Below are positions 42,486 through 52,221 of a stretch of 64,000 nt of DNA, one piece after another. The notes beneath the pieces are model-generated. The model was not told the DNA's origin, ran no database searches, and worked only from the letters and a program-made list of their open reading frames with translations. This DNA is from a bacterium. GTDB lineage: Bacteria > Krumholzibacteriota > Krumholzibacteriia > LZORAL124-64-63. The stretch is taken from the NCBI GenBank assembly GCA_024231905.1, contig JAAEQC010000041.1, forward strand, positions 62,001 through 126,000, read 5' to 3'. The position numbers were made by a program, and so were the translations under genes. Positions within the stretch are counted from its first letter, which is position 1. Every line of letters begins with the position of its first letter.

Positions 42486-43580
42486 ATGAAATACGTCGAT
42501 GAATTCCGCGACCCCGCCCTGGCCCGCGCCCTCCTGGACCGCATCGCCGCCACCGTCACGCGTCCCTGGACCGTCATGGAGATCTGCGGGGGCCAGACCC
42601 ATTCGATCATGCGCCACGGCATCGACCAGCTCCTGCCCGACGAACTGGAACTGGTCCACGGCCCCGGCTGCCCCGTGTGTGTCACGCCCCTGGAGACCAT
42701 CGACCGGGCCCTGGCCATCGCGGAACGGCCCGGGGTGATCATGACCTCCTTCGGCGACATGCTCCGGGTGCCCGGCTCCCGGGACGACCTCTTCCGGGTC
42801 AAGAGCCGCGGAGGCGACGTGCGCATGGTGGACTCGCCGCTGAAGGCCCTGGAGTTCGCCCGCCGGGAACCGGAACACGAGGTCGTCTTCCTGGCCGTGG
42901 GCTTCGAGACCACCGCCCCGGGGAACGCCATGGCCCTGAAGCAGGCCCGCGCCGAGGGACTGACCAACTTCTCGGAGATCGTCTCCCACGTACTCGTGCC
43001 GCCGGCCATGGAGGCGATCCTCGCCTCGCCCGCCAACCGGGTGCAAGGCTTCCTGGCGGCGGGCCACGTGTGTACGGTCATGGGCTGGCAGGAGTATGAA
43101 CCGCTGGCCGAGAAGTACCGGGTGCCCATCGTGCCCACGGGCTTCGAGCCGGTGGACATCCTCGAGGGCATCCTGAAGACCGTCGAACTGCTGGAGAGCG
43201 GCGATCCCGGCGTGGAGAACCGCTACCTGCGGGCCGTGAAGCGCCAGGGGAATCCGGCCGCCCGGGCGGTGGTGGACGAGGTCTACGAGGTGTGCGACCG
43301 CAAGTGGCGCGGCATCGGCACCATCCCCGCCAGCGGCCTCGGCATCCGCGCGGAGTACGCCGACTTCGACGCCGAGAAGAAATTCGCCGTGGCGGACATC
43401 AACACCGAGGAACCGGCCGTGTGCATCAGCGGCGAGATCCTCCAGGGACTGAAGAAGCCCCACGAGTGCCCGGCCTTCGGACAGGAGTGTACGCCGCTGA
43501 ATCCGTTGGGCGCAACCATGGTCTCCAGCGAAGGCGCCTGCGCGGCCTACCACAAGTACGCACGGGGGAACCTGCTGTGA
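42486..43580 (+). CDS. hypD: HypD, hydrogenase Fe(CN)2CO assembly scaffold
   Basis: 364 residues. Signature cysteines: [16 protein letters not shown] (Cys34) and [11 protein letters not shown] (Cys62, Cys65). Later [14 protein letters not shown], and the C-terminal region with four further Cys around the 4Fe-4S site ([21 protein letters not shown]). With HypC and HypE it builds the iron cofactor of [NiFe] hydrogenase. GTGA overlap with hypE. Confidence 0.95.
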   Translation: MKYVDEFRDPALARALLDRIAATVTRPWTVMEICGGQTHSIMRHGIDQLLPDELELVHGPGCPVCVTPLETIDRALAIAERPGVIMTSFGDMLRVPGSRDDLFRVKSRGGDVRMVDSPLKALEFARREPEHEVVFLAVGFETTAPGNAMALKQARAEGLTNFSEIVSHVLVPPAMEAILASPANRVQGFLAAGHVCTVMGWQEYEPLAEKYRVPIVPTGFEPVDILEGILKTVELLESGDPGVENRYLRAVKRQGNPAARAVVDEVYEVCDRKWRGIGTIPASGLGIRAEYADFDAEKKFAVADINTEEPAVCISGEILQGLKKPHECPAFGQECTPLNPLGATMVSSEGACAAYHKYARGNLL

Positions 43581-44635
43581 GCGACCGTCCCGACTTCGAA
43601 CAGATGGCCTGCCCCATGCCCCTGCTGGATCACGACACGGTCCAACTCGCCCATGGCGCCGGCGGCCGCCTTTCGGCCGACCTCATCGACAAGCTCATCC
43701 TGCCCCGCTTCACCTCCACCGAACTGGACCGGCTGGAGGACCAGGCCGTCCTGGACCTGCCGCCCGGTCGCGTGGCCTTTTCCACCGACACCTTCGTGGT
43801 CAGTCCGGTCTTTTTTCCTGGCGGGGACATCGGCGACCTGGCGGTCAACGGCACGGTGAACGACGTGGCCATGAGTGGCGCCGAACCGATGGCCCTTTCG
43901 GTAGGCTTCGTGCTGGAGGAAGGACTGCCGCTGGCGGACTTCCACCGCATCCTCTGCTCCATGGAGGCCGCCTCCCGGTCCGCCGGCGTGCGCGTGGTCA
44001 CCGGCGACACCAAGGTCGTCGACCGCGGCAGCTGCGATCGGATCTTCATCAACACGTCCGGCGTGGGCGTGGTGCCGGCGGGACTCGACCTGGGCGCGGC
44101 GCGCATCGCCCCCGGCGACGCGGTCGTCCTCAGCGGCACCCTGGCCGACCACGGCATGGCTGTCATGTCCGTGCGCGAGGGACTGAGTTTCCAGTCCTCC
44201 ATCGCCAGCGACACCTGCGCGCTCCAGGGACTCGTCCGCGCTATTCTCGACGTGTGCCCGCAAGCGAAGGCCCTGCGCGACCCCACTCGGGGCGGCGCCG
44301 CCACCACCTTGAATGAATTCGCGGCGGCGGCGCGGGTAGGTATCAAGATCGACGAAGGGGCGCTACCGGTGCGGGACGACGTCCGTGGCGCCTGCGAGAT
44401 CCTCGGCCTGGACCCGCTCTACGTGGCCAACGAGGGCAAACTCGTGGCCGTGGTGCCGGGCGCGGCGGCAGACGCGGTGGTGACCGCCATGCGCCAATGC
44501 CCGGAGGGGCGCGAGGCCGTGGTCATCGGCCAGGTGGTGGCCGACCACCCGGGCTGCGTGACCCTGAGAACCGGCCTGGGCGCCGAACGCATCGTCGACA
44601 TGCCCGTGGGAGAACAATTGCCCCGGATTTGTTGA
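43577..44635 (+). CDS. hypE: HypE, hydrogenase cyanide-ligand synthesis
   Basis: 352 residues from GTG at 43577, overlapping hypD. PurM/AIRS-like ATP-grasping fold: [50 protein letters not shown]. It ends PRIC; the last Cys accepts the carbamoyl group from HypF, which ATP then dehydrates to the thiocyanate. Together with hypD it is 10.7 kb from hypABF, and hypC is not in the window. Confidence 0.95.
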   Translation: MSDRPDFEQMACPMPLLDHDTVQLAHGAGGRLSADLIDKLILPRFTSTELDRLEDQAVLDLPPGRVAFSTDTFVVSPVFFPGGDIGDLAVNGTVNDVAMSGAEPMALSVGFVLEEGLPLADFHRILCSMEAASRSAGVRVVTGDTKVVDRGSCDRIFINTSGVGVVPAGLDLGAARIAPGDAVVLSGTLADHGMAVMSVREGLSFQSSIASDTCALQGLVRAILDVCPQAKALRDPTRGGAATTLNEFAAAARVGIKIDEGALPVRDDVRGACEILGLDPLYVANEGKLVAVVPGAAADAVVTAMRQCPEGREAVVIGQVVADHPGCVTLRTGLGAERIVDMPVGEQLPRIC

Positions 44636-44654
44636 GCCCGTGGAGGGAGACCCC

Positions 44655-45062
44655 ATGAAGCACTGCCCGAACCCCGAATGCCGCGGCCTGAAGAAGTTCA
44701 GGATCATATCCGAGTACGAGGACGCGGTGGAGGTGTGCGCCGACTGCGGCGCCGATCTCGTGCCGGGCCCCGCGCCGCAGGTGCCGGACAAGGACCCACT
44801 CGCACCGTCACCCGACCCGGACCTGGAGCTGGCCACTTTGGTGGTCACCCGCAACGAGTCCGAGCTCCTGGTCCTGCAGAGCCTCCTGGAGGCGGCCGGC
44901 ATCCCCTACCTCTGCCGGGGCGAGCAGATCCAGGATCTCTTCGGCTTCGGCCGGCTGGTGGCGGTGAACCCCATCACCGGGCCGGTGGAGGTGCAGGTGC
45001 CGGCGACGGACCTGCCCGCTGCCCAGCGCATCCTGGCCGAGCGCGAGGAGAACCACGACTGA
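44655..45062 (+). CDS. zinc-ribbon plus DUF2007-like protein
   Basis: 135 residues from ATG at 44655 with GGAGGGAGA upstream. The N-terminal zinc ribbon has Cys at CPNPEC (about residues 4-9) and CADC (about 31-34). The C-terminal about 65 residues (LATLVVTRNESELLVLQSLL, then EAAGIPYLCRGEQIQDLFG and VQVPATDLPAAQRILAE) match the DUF2007 putative signal-transducing domain. Starts 19 bp after hypE and may be co-transcribed, but no direct role in hydrogenase maturation is known. Confidence 0.75.
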   Translation: MKHCPNPECRGLKKFRIISEYEDAVEVCADCGADLVPGPAPQVPDKDPLAPSPDPDLELATLVVTRNESELLVLQSLLEAAGIPYLCRGEQIQDLFGFGRLVAVNPITGPVEVQVPATDLPAAQRILAEREENHD

Positions 45063-45080
45063 CGCCCATCCCTGAACGCC

Positions 45081-45110
45081 AGGAGCCGGCCCCCGTGGGG
45101 ACCGGCTCCT
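45081..45110. terminator. hairpin between convergent genes
   Basis: Arms AGGAGCCGG/CCGGCTCCT extended by CCC/GGG around a CGTG loop; followed by TCGTC on the + strand. Serves the DUF2007-like gene and possibly the convergent one. Confidence 0.7.
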
Positions 45111-45135
45111 TCGTCGGCGACCGAAGCTCGCGTCG

Positions 45136-46050
45136 CTACCGGTACATGGCCTTGAGGGCGCCGAAGCTCACGTCCTCCTCGTCGGCCGGGATGTCGTCGA
45201 AGGCCTTGTCCACGTCCTCCAGGGCGGCGGTCACGGCGGACCCGTCAGCCGGCACGTCCTTGCAGCCGGAGAAATTGAGGCGCAGAAGCGGTCCGATGAG
45301 ACGCCGCACCGTCGGCAACTCCTGGCGCAGGGAACTGTAGGCCATGTGACGGCGGCTGTAACGGTGGAACGGGGAGTGGACCGCCAGCCAGGCGTCGGCG
45401 GCAACGATGACCTCGTCCACGCCGGCGTCGGGATTGAGGATGAGGTTGAACTTCGCCGCCACCACCTGGCGCGCCAGCATCACCGGTAACCGGCCCCGGT
45501 TGCGTCGCTTCAGCAGCTGCATGATAGCGTTCTCGTCGAGGATCTGGCCGCCGAGTTCGAGCTGCCGGCCGGGCCACTCGTCCGGATGATTCCGGTACCA
45601 GACGGGCGGATAGGCGCAAACGGTCACGATGGGGTCGACCCCGTCGCCAGGCTCGGTGCCGCAGTCGAGACTCGCCGTGAAGGCGGCCGTGTCGCGATTC
45701 TCGGCGTCCGGCTCCATGTCCAGCAGCAGGAAATCCCCGCGCACGGTCCACCCGTCGCTGGGCGTATTCGTCCACGATCCACTCAGGGGCATGGCGGCGG
45801 ACTGCCCGGCATCGAAGACCAGCCAGTCGGCGTACTCGGAACGTTCGACCTCCACGCCGTCCGTATCGGAAAGCACGACGGCGTATTCGAGACGCATCAT
45901 GCGCGCGTATTCCCGATAGTAGACCGTGGCGTCCACGGACCACCCGTTGCAGTCCGCACGACCTTCGAAGGCCGTGAACTCCGTAAGCTGTGCCATTGCA
46001 GGCGTAGCTGCGATCGCCAACAGGGTCAGAAGAAGTGTCGTCGTTCTCAT
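45136..46050 (-). CDS. secreted hypothetical protein
   Basis: 304 residues from ATG at 46050. Signal peptide MRTTTLLLTLLAIAATPAMAQ. N-terminal half beta-rich (GRADCNGWSVDATVYYREYA); C-terminal half helical, ending in an acidic segment (EDVDKAFDDIPADEEDVSFG). The words NPDAGVDEVIVAADAWLAVH and Cys pairs suggest a folded periplasmic domain. Not recognised. Divergent from the metal-efflux operon. Confidence 0.55.
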   Translation of the reverse strand: MRTTTLLLTLLAIAATPAMAQLTEFTAFEGRADCNGWSVDATVYYREYARMMRLEYAVVLSDTDGVEVERSEYADWLVFDAGQSAAMPLSGSWTNTPSDGWTVRGDFLLLDMEPDAENRDTAAFTASLDCGTEPGDGVDPIVTVCAYPPVWYRNHPDEWPGRQLELGGQILDENAIMQLLKRRNRGRLPVMLARQVVAAKFNLILNPDAGVDEVIVAADAWLAVHSPFHRYSRRHMAYSSLRQELPTVRRLIGPLLRLNFSGCKDVPADGSAVTAALEDVDKAFDDIPADEEDVSFGALKAMYR

Positions 46051-46197
46051 GTCGTCCTCCCCGATGATCGTCGCTCCCCGTGGCGGATCGATCGCGTCGC
46101 CGATCCAGGGTGGGACATGCAGCAATCGGGCCGGGAATCACACGAACACCCGCGACGGACCTTGCCGCGACAGGAAGTTTCTACGATCTTCAACCCC

Positions 46198-46545
46198 ATG
46201 AAGATCGTGTCCGGCATCGTCCTCCTGGTGGCCGTCCTGACCCTGATCGTGGCTCCGGTCACGTGCAGCGGCGGGCTGCTCGTCCATTGTTGCGCCCCCG
46301 AGGATTCCGACCACGGGGACGATCATCACGAACACGCCTGTCCCGTGGACCCCTGCAACCGCGACACGGTGATCATGGCGGGCAAGTCCCTGGACGACGA
46401 CTCTCCCGACGGGTCCGACAGTCCCTCGTTCCTGCCGGCGGACGTTCGCCGGCCGGTGAGCCGCGCCGTTGGTGTGCGGTGGACCGGTATGCCGCTCCTT
46501 GTCTCTTCGTCATCCGCGGCGTCGTTCCTGCCCCTGCTCTGCTGA
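46198..46545 (+). CDS. small His/Cys-rich secreted protein heading the metal-efflux operon
   Basis: 115 residues from ATG at 46198. Hydrophobic signal GIVLLVAVLTLIVAPVTCSG, then CCAPEDSDHGDDHHEHACPV and DPC, a dense Cys/His/Asp metal-binding stretch. The second half has a hydrophobic C-terminus. It is followed 90 bp later by TolC-type, adaptor and RND genes, so it may be a periplasmic metal chaperone or sensor. It has no recognised family. Confidence 0.6.
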   Translation: MKIVSGIVLLVAVLTLIVAPVTCSGGLLVHCCAPEDSDHGDDHHEHACPVDPCNRDTVIMAGKSLDDDSPDGSDSPSFLPADVRRPVSRAVGVRWTGMPLLVSSSSAASFLPLLC

Positions 46546-46635
46546 TTTCCTCCGTCTCTTCGCTTTCGAAGGCGAGTCCGGTGCCCCCGTGGGGCGCGGC
46601 GCTCGCCCCTGGCACCCGTGACGGAGGAATCTTTC

Positions 46636-47907
46636 ATGACGACACGACGAATCCCATTGCTCCTGATGCTGGCGGTGTGGAGCGTAGCCGGCGGCGGCGG
46701 AGCCGAGGAGGTCCTGACCTTCGACGAGGCCTGGCATCTGGTCCGTGACCGGCACCCGGCCCTGACAGCGGCCGCGGCCGACCTCGAGGCCCGGGAGGCC
46801 GACCTGGACCAGGCCGGACGCCTGCCCAACCCCGAACTGGAATTCGAGATCGAGAACTTCGCCGGCAGCGGCGAGTTCGGCGGTTTCGAAGCGACCGACA
46901 TGACCCTCGCCCTGTCCCAGACCTGGGAACGGGGCGGCAAGGCTGCGGGACGGCAGGCCGTGGCCGCGGGTGAGATCGCCGTCAGCCGCGCCGCCGGCGG
47001 CATGGCGCGCCAGGAATTGCGCGCCGATCTGGCCCGGGCCTTCATCCAGGTGCTGGCCAGCCAGCGACGCGTGGACCTGGCCGACTCCCTGGCCCACCTG
47101 GCCGAAGAGGACAGGATCGCCGTGGACCGACGCGTGGCCGCCGGCGCCGAGAGCCGCATCTCCGCCCAGCGGGCGCGCCTCGAGGCCGCCGGCGCCCGCC
47201 GTGGACGGGACCGGACGCGGCAGGAATGGCAGGCCGCCCGCGAGCGTCTCGGCGCCCTGTGGGGTGACGACCTGGCCGGGTTCGCCCGGGTCGCCGGCGA
47301 CTTCGACGCCATCGTCCCGGTCCCGGACTGGCCGGAGTTGTTGGCGGGGCTGGAATCGAGTCCATCGGCGCGCCTGCGGGCGGCGGAAACGGAGCGGGCC
47401 CGCGCGGCTACTGGCTTGGCCCGGAGCCTCGGCGCCGTGGACCTGACCACTTCCGCCGGTGTGCGCCACTTCCGCGGTCCCGGCGACAACGCTTTCATGA
47501 TCTCCGTAGGTGTTCCTCTGGCTGTCCGGGATAACGGGAGTGACGCCCGTCGCGCCGCTGCGGCCGACCTGGCCCGGTCCGAAGCGGAGTCCCGTGCCTC
47601 CCTCGTGGACCTCAAAGCCGCCGCCAACGAGGCGCGAACCCGCCTGGCCACCAGCCAGGCCGACGTCCTGGCCATGCGCCGGAACCTGCTGCCCGCCGCG
47701 GCCACCGCCTTGGCCGAAGCGCGCAGCGCCTACGCCCGCGGCGCCTACTCCCTGACCGACCTGCTGTCCCTGCATCGGACGTGGACCGAGTGGCAACTGG
47801 CCCACGTCGACGCCCTCACCCGGCACCACCTGGCCGCCATCGATCTGGCGGTCCTGCTCGGCGAGCCCGCCGGCGTGCCCGCCCGGACCACGGAGGAGAC
47901 CCCATGA
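46636..47907 (+). CDS. CzcC/CusC-type outer-membrane efflux protein (TolC family)
   Basis: 423 residues from ATG at 46636 with GGAGG upstream. Signal peptide LLLMLAVWSVAGGGGAEE. Two OEP repeats of long helices: LTFDEAWHLVRDRHPALTAA at the start, NPELEFEIENFAGSGEFGGF typical of the CzcC type, and VDLKAAANEARTRLATSQAD in the second half. Forms the outer channel of the efflux complex. Overlaps the adaptor gene by ATGA. Confidence 0.9.
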   Translation: MTTRRIPLLLMLAVWSVAGGGGAEEVLTFDEAWHLVRDRHPALTAAAADLEAREADLDQAGRLPNPELEFEIENFAGSGEFGGFEATDMTLALSQTWERGGKAAGRQAVAAGEIAVSRAAGGMARQELRADLARAFIQVLASQRRVDLADSLAHLAEEDRIAVDRRVAAGAESRISAQRARLEAAGARRGRDRTRQEWQAARERLGALWGDDLAGFARVAGDFDAIVPVPDWPELLAGLESSPSARLRAAETERARAATGLARSLGAVDLTTSAGVRHFRGPGDNAFMISVGVPLAVRDNGSDARRAAAADLARSEAESRASLVDLKAAANEARTRLATSQADVLAMRRNLLPAAATALAEARSAYARGAYSLTDLLSLHRTWTEWQLAHVDALTRHHLAAIDLAVLLGEPAGVPARTTEETP

Positions 47908-48830
47908 GCTTGCCTATCATCATCGCGATCTCGGTCCTGCTTGCCGCCGCCCCCGCGGTAGCCCAGGACGACCTTGAACATGACGATCACGAAGCCGAAG
48001 CCCATGAGGAACTCGTGGTCATGGACGCCACCACCCGTGCCGAGTTCGGCATCGAGATCACAGCGGCCGGGCCCGGCGTGCTGCGCCTGCGCCGCACCCT
48101 GCCCGGCGAGGTCCGCGCCAACGCCGACCGTCTCGCCCACATCGTCCCCCGCTACGAGGGCATCGTGCACGACGTCCGGGCGGCCGTGGGCGACCGGGTC
48201 CGCGCCGGCCAGACCCTGGCCGTGGTGGAGGGCGACGCCAGCCTGACCGAGTTCAATGTCCGCACCGCCCTCGGCGGCACGGTCATCGAACGCCATGTGA
48301 GCCTGGGTGAGGCCGTGTCCCGGGACCAAGCCCTCTTCGTGGTGGCCGACCTGGATTCCGTGTGGATCGACATCGCCGTCTACCTGCGCGATCTGGACGC
48401 CGTGCGCGAAGGCGATCCGGTGACCGTCAGCTGCGGTCGCCACGACGCCGGTATCGCCGCGCGCATCGGCTACGTGGCCCCGGTGGTGGACGAAGCCACG
48501 CGCACGGCCACGGCGCGGGTCGTCCTGCCCAACGGCGACCGCCACTGGCGGCCGGGCATGTTCGTGACCGCGGTCCTGGAGACGAGCGCCGAACCGGTGG
48601 ACGTGGCCGTGCTGCCGTCCGCCGTGTTCAACGTGGAGGGCCGCACCTGCGTCTTCGTGGAGACCGACGAGGGCTTCGTACCCCGGCCCGTGACCGTGGG
48701 GCGGCGTACCGACGACCTGCTGGAGATCACCGCCGGACTCGCCCCCGACGAGCCCTACGTGGTCCACGGCGGTTTCACCCTCAAGGCTGAACTCGAAAAG
48801 GCGTCGTTCGGCGACGGCCACAACCACTAG
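47904..48830 (+). CDS. CzcB/CusB-type periplasmic adaptor of RND metal efflux
   Basis: 308 residues, ATG at 47904. Signal peptide IIIAISVLLAAAPAVAQ, then acidic/His stretch LEHDDHEAEAHEE. Barrel-sandwich halves are RYEGIVHDVRAAVGDRVRAG and GGTVIERHVSLGEAVSRDQA. Beta-barrel and membrane-proximal domains follow, then GDGHNH at the C-terminus. His clusters at both ends suggest direct metal binding. Compact because it lacks the long helical hairpin. Followed 9 bp later by the pump gene. Confidence 0.9.
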   Translation: MSLPIIIAISVLLAAAPAVAQDDLEHDDHEAEAHEELVVMDATTRAEFGIEITAAGPGVLRLRRTLPGEVRANADRLAHIVPRYEGIVHDVRAAVGDRVRAGQTLAVVEGDASLTEFNVRTALGGTVIERHVSLGEAVSRDQALFVVADLDSVWIDIAVYLRDLDAVREGDPVTVSCGRHDAGIAARIGYVAPVVDEATRTATARVVLPNGDRHWRPGMFVTAVLETSAEPVDVAVLPSAVFNVEGRTCVFVETDEGFVPRPVTVGRRTDDLLEITAGLAPDEPYVVHGGFTLKAELEKASFGDGHNH

Positions 48831-48839
48831 GAGCCTGCC

Positions 48840-51800
48840 ATGCTGGACCGAATCGTCGACTTCGGCCTGCGCAACCGGCTGCTGGTGCTGGTGCTGGGCC
48901 TCCTGATCATGCTCGCCGGCTGGCGGGCCGCCGTCCGCCTGCCCGTGGACGCTTTCCCGGACGTCTCCCCCAACCTGGTGCAGGTCTTCACCGTCACCGA
49001 GGGCCTGGCGCCCGAGGAGATCGAGACCTACGTCACCTACCCCGTCGAGACGGCCATGACCGGCCTCCCCGGCGTGGCCAAGGTCCGCTCCGTGTCCAAC
49101 TTCGGCCTCTCGGTGGTGAACCTCTACTTCGAGGACGGCATGGACGTGTACTTCGCCCGCCAGCTCGTGGGCGAGCGCCTCCAGGAAGCACGCGAACGCA
49201 TCCCCGAGGGCTTCGGCAACCCGGAGATGGGTCCCATCTCCACGGGCATGGGCCAAATCCTGTTCTACTACCTGGAGGACGCGACCGGCACCTACGACCT
49301 CCAGGAATTGCGCACGGTCCAGGACTGGCTCGTGAAGTTCCACCTGCAGACCGTGCCGGGCGTCACCGAGGTGCTGGGCATCGGGGGCTGGGAGAAGCAG
49401 TTCCAGGTGGACGTGGTGCCGGAACAACTCCTGCGCTACGACGTGACCCTGGATGAGATCATCGAGCGCATCGAGACCAACAACCTCAACGTGGGCGCCC
49501 AGTTCATCGAGAAGAACGCCGAGGAATTCGTGGTACGCTCGGTGGGTCTGGCCCGCGGCGTCGACGACCTGGAACGCATCGTGGTCAAGACGGTGGACGG
49601 GCGGCCGGTCTTCCTGGTGGACGTGGCCCGGGTGGGCACCGGCGGCGCCGTGCGGCGCGGCCTCCAGTCCCGCAACGGGACGAGCGAGGTGGTGGCCGGC
49701 CAGGTCATCAAGCTCTTCGGCACGAACTCGTCCACCGTCATCGCGGCGGTGGAGGAGAAGCTCGTCGAGATCAACGGTATCCTGCCCGATGGCCTGCGGC
49801 TCGTGCCCTACTACGAGCAGAAATCCCTGGTGGCCGCGGCCGTGGGCACGGTCAAGGGCGCCCTGTTGCAGGGGGTCGGCCTGGTGGCACTGGTATTGTT
49901 GCTGTTCATGGGCGGCCTGCGGCCCAGCTTCGTGGTGGCGGTTTCCCTACCCTTCTCGGTGCTCTGCGCGTTCCTGCTCATGGACCAGCTCGGCCACACG
50001 GCGAACCTCATGTCCCTGGGCGGACTGGCCATCGCCATCGGCATGATGGTGGACGGAACCATCGTCGTGGTGGAGAACGCCGACCGCCGGCTGCGGACCG
50101 CCGCGCCGGACGCCAACCGGCTCGACGTGGTGGGCGCCGCCTGCCGGGAGGTCGGCCGGCCGGTGGCCTTCGCCATCGCCATCATCATCCTGGTCTTCGT
50201 GCCCCTGTTCATGCTTCAGGGCATCGAGGGCAAGACCTTCCGGCCCCTGGCCTGGGCCGTGGCCCTGGCCATGGCCGGGTCGCTGGTCTTCGCCCTGCTC
50301 ATGGCCCCTGCTCTCGGCGCCGGCCTGTTACGCCGGCCTCGCGCCGGCGGTGGCGGCGAGCCCTGGCTGGTGCGTCAACTGGGCCGTCTCTACGCTCCGA
50401 TACTGGGCTTCTTCGTGCGACGTCGGGTAGCCGCCGTCGGACTCGCTCTGGCCCTGCTGGCAGCCGGCGCCGCGATCGCGCCCCGCCTGGGCACCGAGTT
50501 CACACCCCGCCTGCGCGAAGGCACGGTGGTCGTGGCCTTGACCATGGCGCCATCCATCTCCCTGGAGGAGAGCAAGCGCGTGGTGCAGATCGTCGAACGG
50601 CGCCTGCTGGCTATTCCGGAGATCGAAGAGGTGGTCAGCCGCATCGGCCGCGGCGAGGTGGGTGCCCATACTGACCCGGTGAATTCGGGCGAGCTCTTCG
50701 TGCTGCTCACATCGCCCGACACCTGGCGCACCGACGGTACCCAGGAGGACATCGAGGACCTCATCCGCCACGAGCTGGGCGACGTGCCCGGCGTGCTCGT
50801 CAATCTCACCCAGCCCATCGAGATGACCATCGACCACCTCCTGGAGGGAGTCAGCGCCGAACTGGTGGTGAAGGTCTTCGGCGAGGATCTGGACGAATTG
50901 CTCAGCAGCGCCGGCCAGGTGGCCGCGGCCGTGCGCACGGTCGAGGGCTCGGCCGACGTCCAGGTGGACCAGGTGGTCGGCGCTCCCCAGTTGCTGATCC
51001 GCCTGGACCGGGAAGCCCTGGCCCGCTACGGCCTGAACGTGGCCGATGTCCAGGGCACCATCGCCGCCGCCGTGGGCGGCGCCACCGCCGGCCGCATCCT
51101 CGAAGGCGTACGCGGGTTCGACATCCAGGTCCGGTACCCAGCCGGCGCACGCGACACGGCCGATCGCATCGCCGACATCCTCGTGTCCGCCCCCGGCGGC
51201 ATCCGCGTGCCCCTGGGCGACCTGGCCCGCCTCGAGGAGATCGTCGGCCCGCGCCAGATCACCCGCGAGGACAACCAGCGCTTCGTCTCGGTGCAGTGCA
51301 ACGTGATCGGACGCGACATCGGCGGATTCGTGGCCGATGCCGAGGCCGCCATCGCCGAGCAGGTCGAACTTCCCGCCGGGCATCTCGTCACCTGGGGCGG
51401 CCAGTACCGGCTCCAGCAGGAGGCCAACCGCCGGCTGACAGTGGTCGTGCCCGTGGTGCTGGCCCTGCTGGCGTTGTTGCTCTTCGCCAATTTCGGCTCC
51501 GTACGCCACAGCCTGCTCATCCTCTTGAATATCCCTCTGGCCCTGGTGGGCGGCGTCGCCGGACTCGCCCTGACGGGCATCAACCTCTCGGTACCGGCCT
51601 CGGTGGGGTTCATCGCCCTCTTCGGGATCGCCATGGAGAACGGCATGGTCCTGGTCAGTTCCATGAACCGGCTGGTGGACGAGGGACTGGAACCGTTAGA
51701 AGCCGCCCGGCAGGGCGCCCTGGGCCGGCTGAGGCCCGTGCTCATGACCGCCATCACCACGGGCCTGGGCCTGACGCCCCTGCTCATAGCCACGGGCACC

Positions 51801-51935
51801 GGCAGCGAGGTCCAGCGCCCCTTGGCCGTGGTGGTCACCGGCGGGCTATTCAGCGCCACCATCCTGACGTTGCTGGTGTTGCCGGCGTTGTATCCCTGGT
51901 TCACCGGGAGGAGCGACCGTTCCGGGTCCGACTGA
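48840..51935 (+). CDS. CzcA/CusA-type heavy-metal RND efflux pump
   Basis: 1031 residues, the usual length. Proton-driven inner-membrane pump. Family motifs: RLPVDAFPDVSPNLVQVFT near the start, GGLAIAIGMMVDGTIVVVEN in the fourth helix with its proton-relay acid, and GFIALFGIAMENGMVLVSSM in the tenth. Twelve membrane helices in two halves. The metal (Zn/Co/Cd, Cu/Ag or other) cannot be fixed from sequence by eye. Last gene of the operon. Confidence 0.93.
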   Translation: MLDRIVDFGLRNRLLVLVLGLLIMLAGWRAAVRLPVDAFPDVSPNLVQVFTVTEGLAPEEIETYVTYPVETAMTGLPGVAKVRSVSNFGLSVVNLYFEDGMDVYFARQLVGERLQEARERIPEGFGNPEMGPISTGMGQILFYYLEDATGTYDLQELRTVQDWLVKFHLQTVPGVTEVLGIGGWEKQFQVDVVPEQLLRYDVTLDEIIERIETNNLNVGAQFIEKNAEEFVVRSVGLARGVDDLERIVVKTVDGRPVFLVDVARVGTGGAVRRGLQSRNGTSEVVAGQVIKLFGTNSSTVIAAVEEKLVEINGILPDGLRLVPYYEQKSLVAAAVGTVKGALLQGVGLVALVLLLFMGGLRPSFVVAVSLPFSVLCAFLLMDQLGHTANLMSLGGLAIAIGMMVDGTIVVVENADRRLRTAAPDANRLDVVGAACREVGRPVAFAIAIIILVFVPLFMLQGIEGKTFRPLAWAVALAMAGSLVFALLMAPALGAGLLRRPRAGGGGEPWLVRQLGRLYAPILGFFVRRRVAAVGLALALLAAGAAIAPRLGTEFTPRLREGTVVVALTMAPSISLEESKRVVQIVERRLLAIPEIEEVVSRIGRGEVGAHTDPVNSGELFVLLTSPDTWRTDGTQEDIEDLIRHELGDVPGVLVNLTQPIEMTIDHLLEGVSAELVVKVFGEDLDELLSSAGQVAAAVRTVEGSADVQVDQVVGAPQLLIRLDREALARYGLNVADVQGTIAAAVGGATAGRILEGVRGFDIQVRYPAGARDTADRIADILVSAPGGIRVPLGDLARLEEIVGPRQITREDNQRFVSVQCNVIGRDIGGFVADAEAAIAEQVELPAGHLVTWGGQYRLQQEANRRLTVVVPVVLALLALLLFANFGSVRHSLLILLNIPLALVGGVAGLALTGINLSVPASVGFIALFGIAMENGMVLVSSMNRLVDEGLEPLEAARQGALGRLRPVLMTAITTGLGLTPLLIATGTGSEVQRPLAVVVTGGLFSATILTLLVLPALYPWFTGRSDRSGSD

Positions 51936-52221
51936 CCGGTCGAATCACGGCCTCGAGAGTTGGTCGGAATTCCGATCTCGCACGTGGGAAAATGCCGCCA
52001 AAGAGGGACCCTGGAGGTACCGCCGCCCTCCGGGAGTTCCTTATAACCCATTGTTACCATGTAATTAACACCAGACACCAACCCGTGGCGTCGACCTAAA
52101 AAATGACATTTACGTCCTATTTAAAAAATGGTTTAATTGTTAACAACTTTTCGGAGGAACGCGGCACCGATTCTACTTCCTGGCGCCGACGCCTCCGCAC
52201 CCCGACCCCGAGAGGTGCGCC
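51936..52221 (+). promoter_or_regulatory. A+T-rich control region upstream of the nap operon
   Basis: The second half (about 52030-52160) is far richer in A+T than its surroundings. It has a direct repeat TAAAAAATG at 52097-52105 and 52122-52130, a palindrome TTGTTAACAA at 52137-52146, and a TAATT-rich stretch. No exact FNR, NarP or NsrR consensus is visible. The position implies anaerobic or nitrogen-oxide control of nap. Confidence 0.5.
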
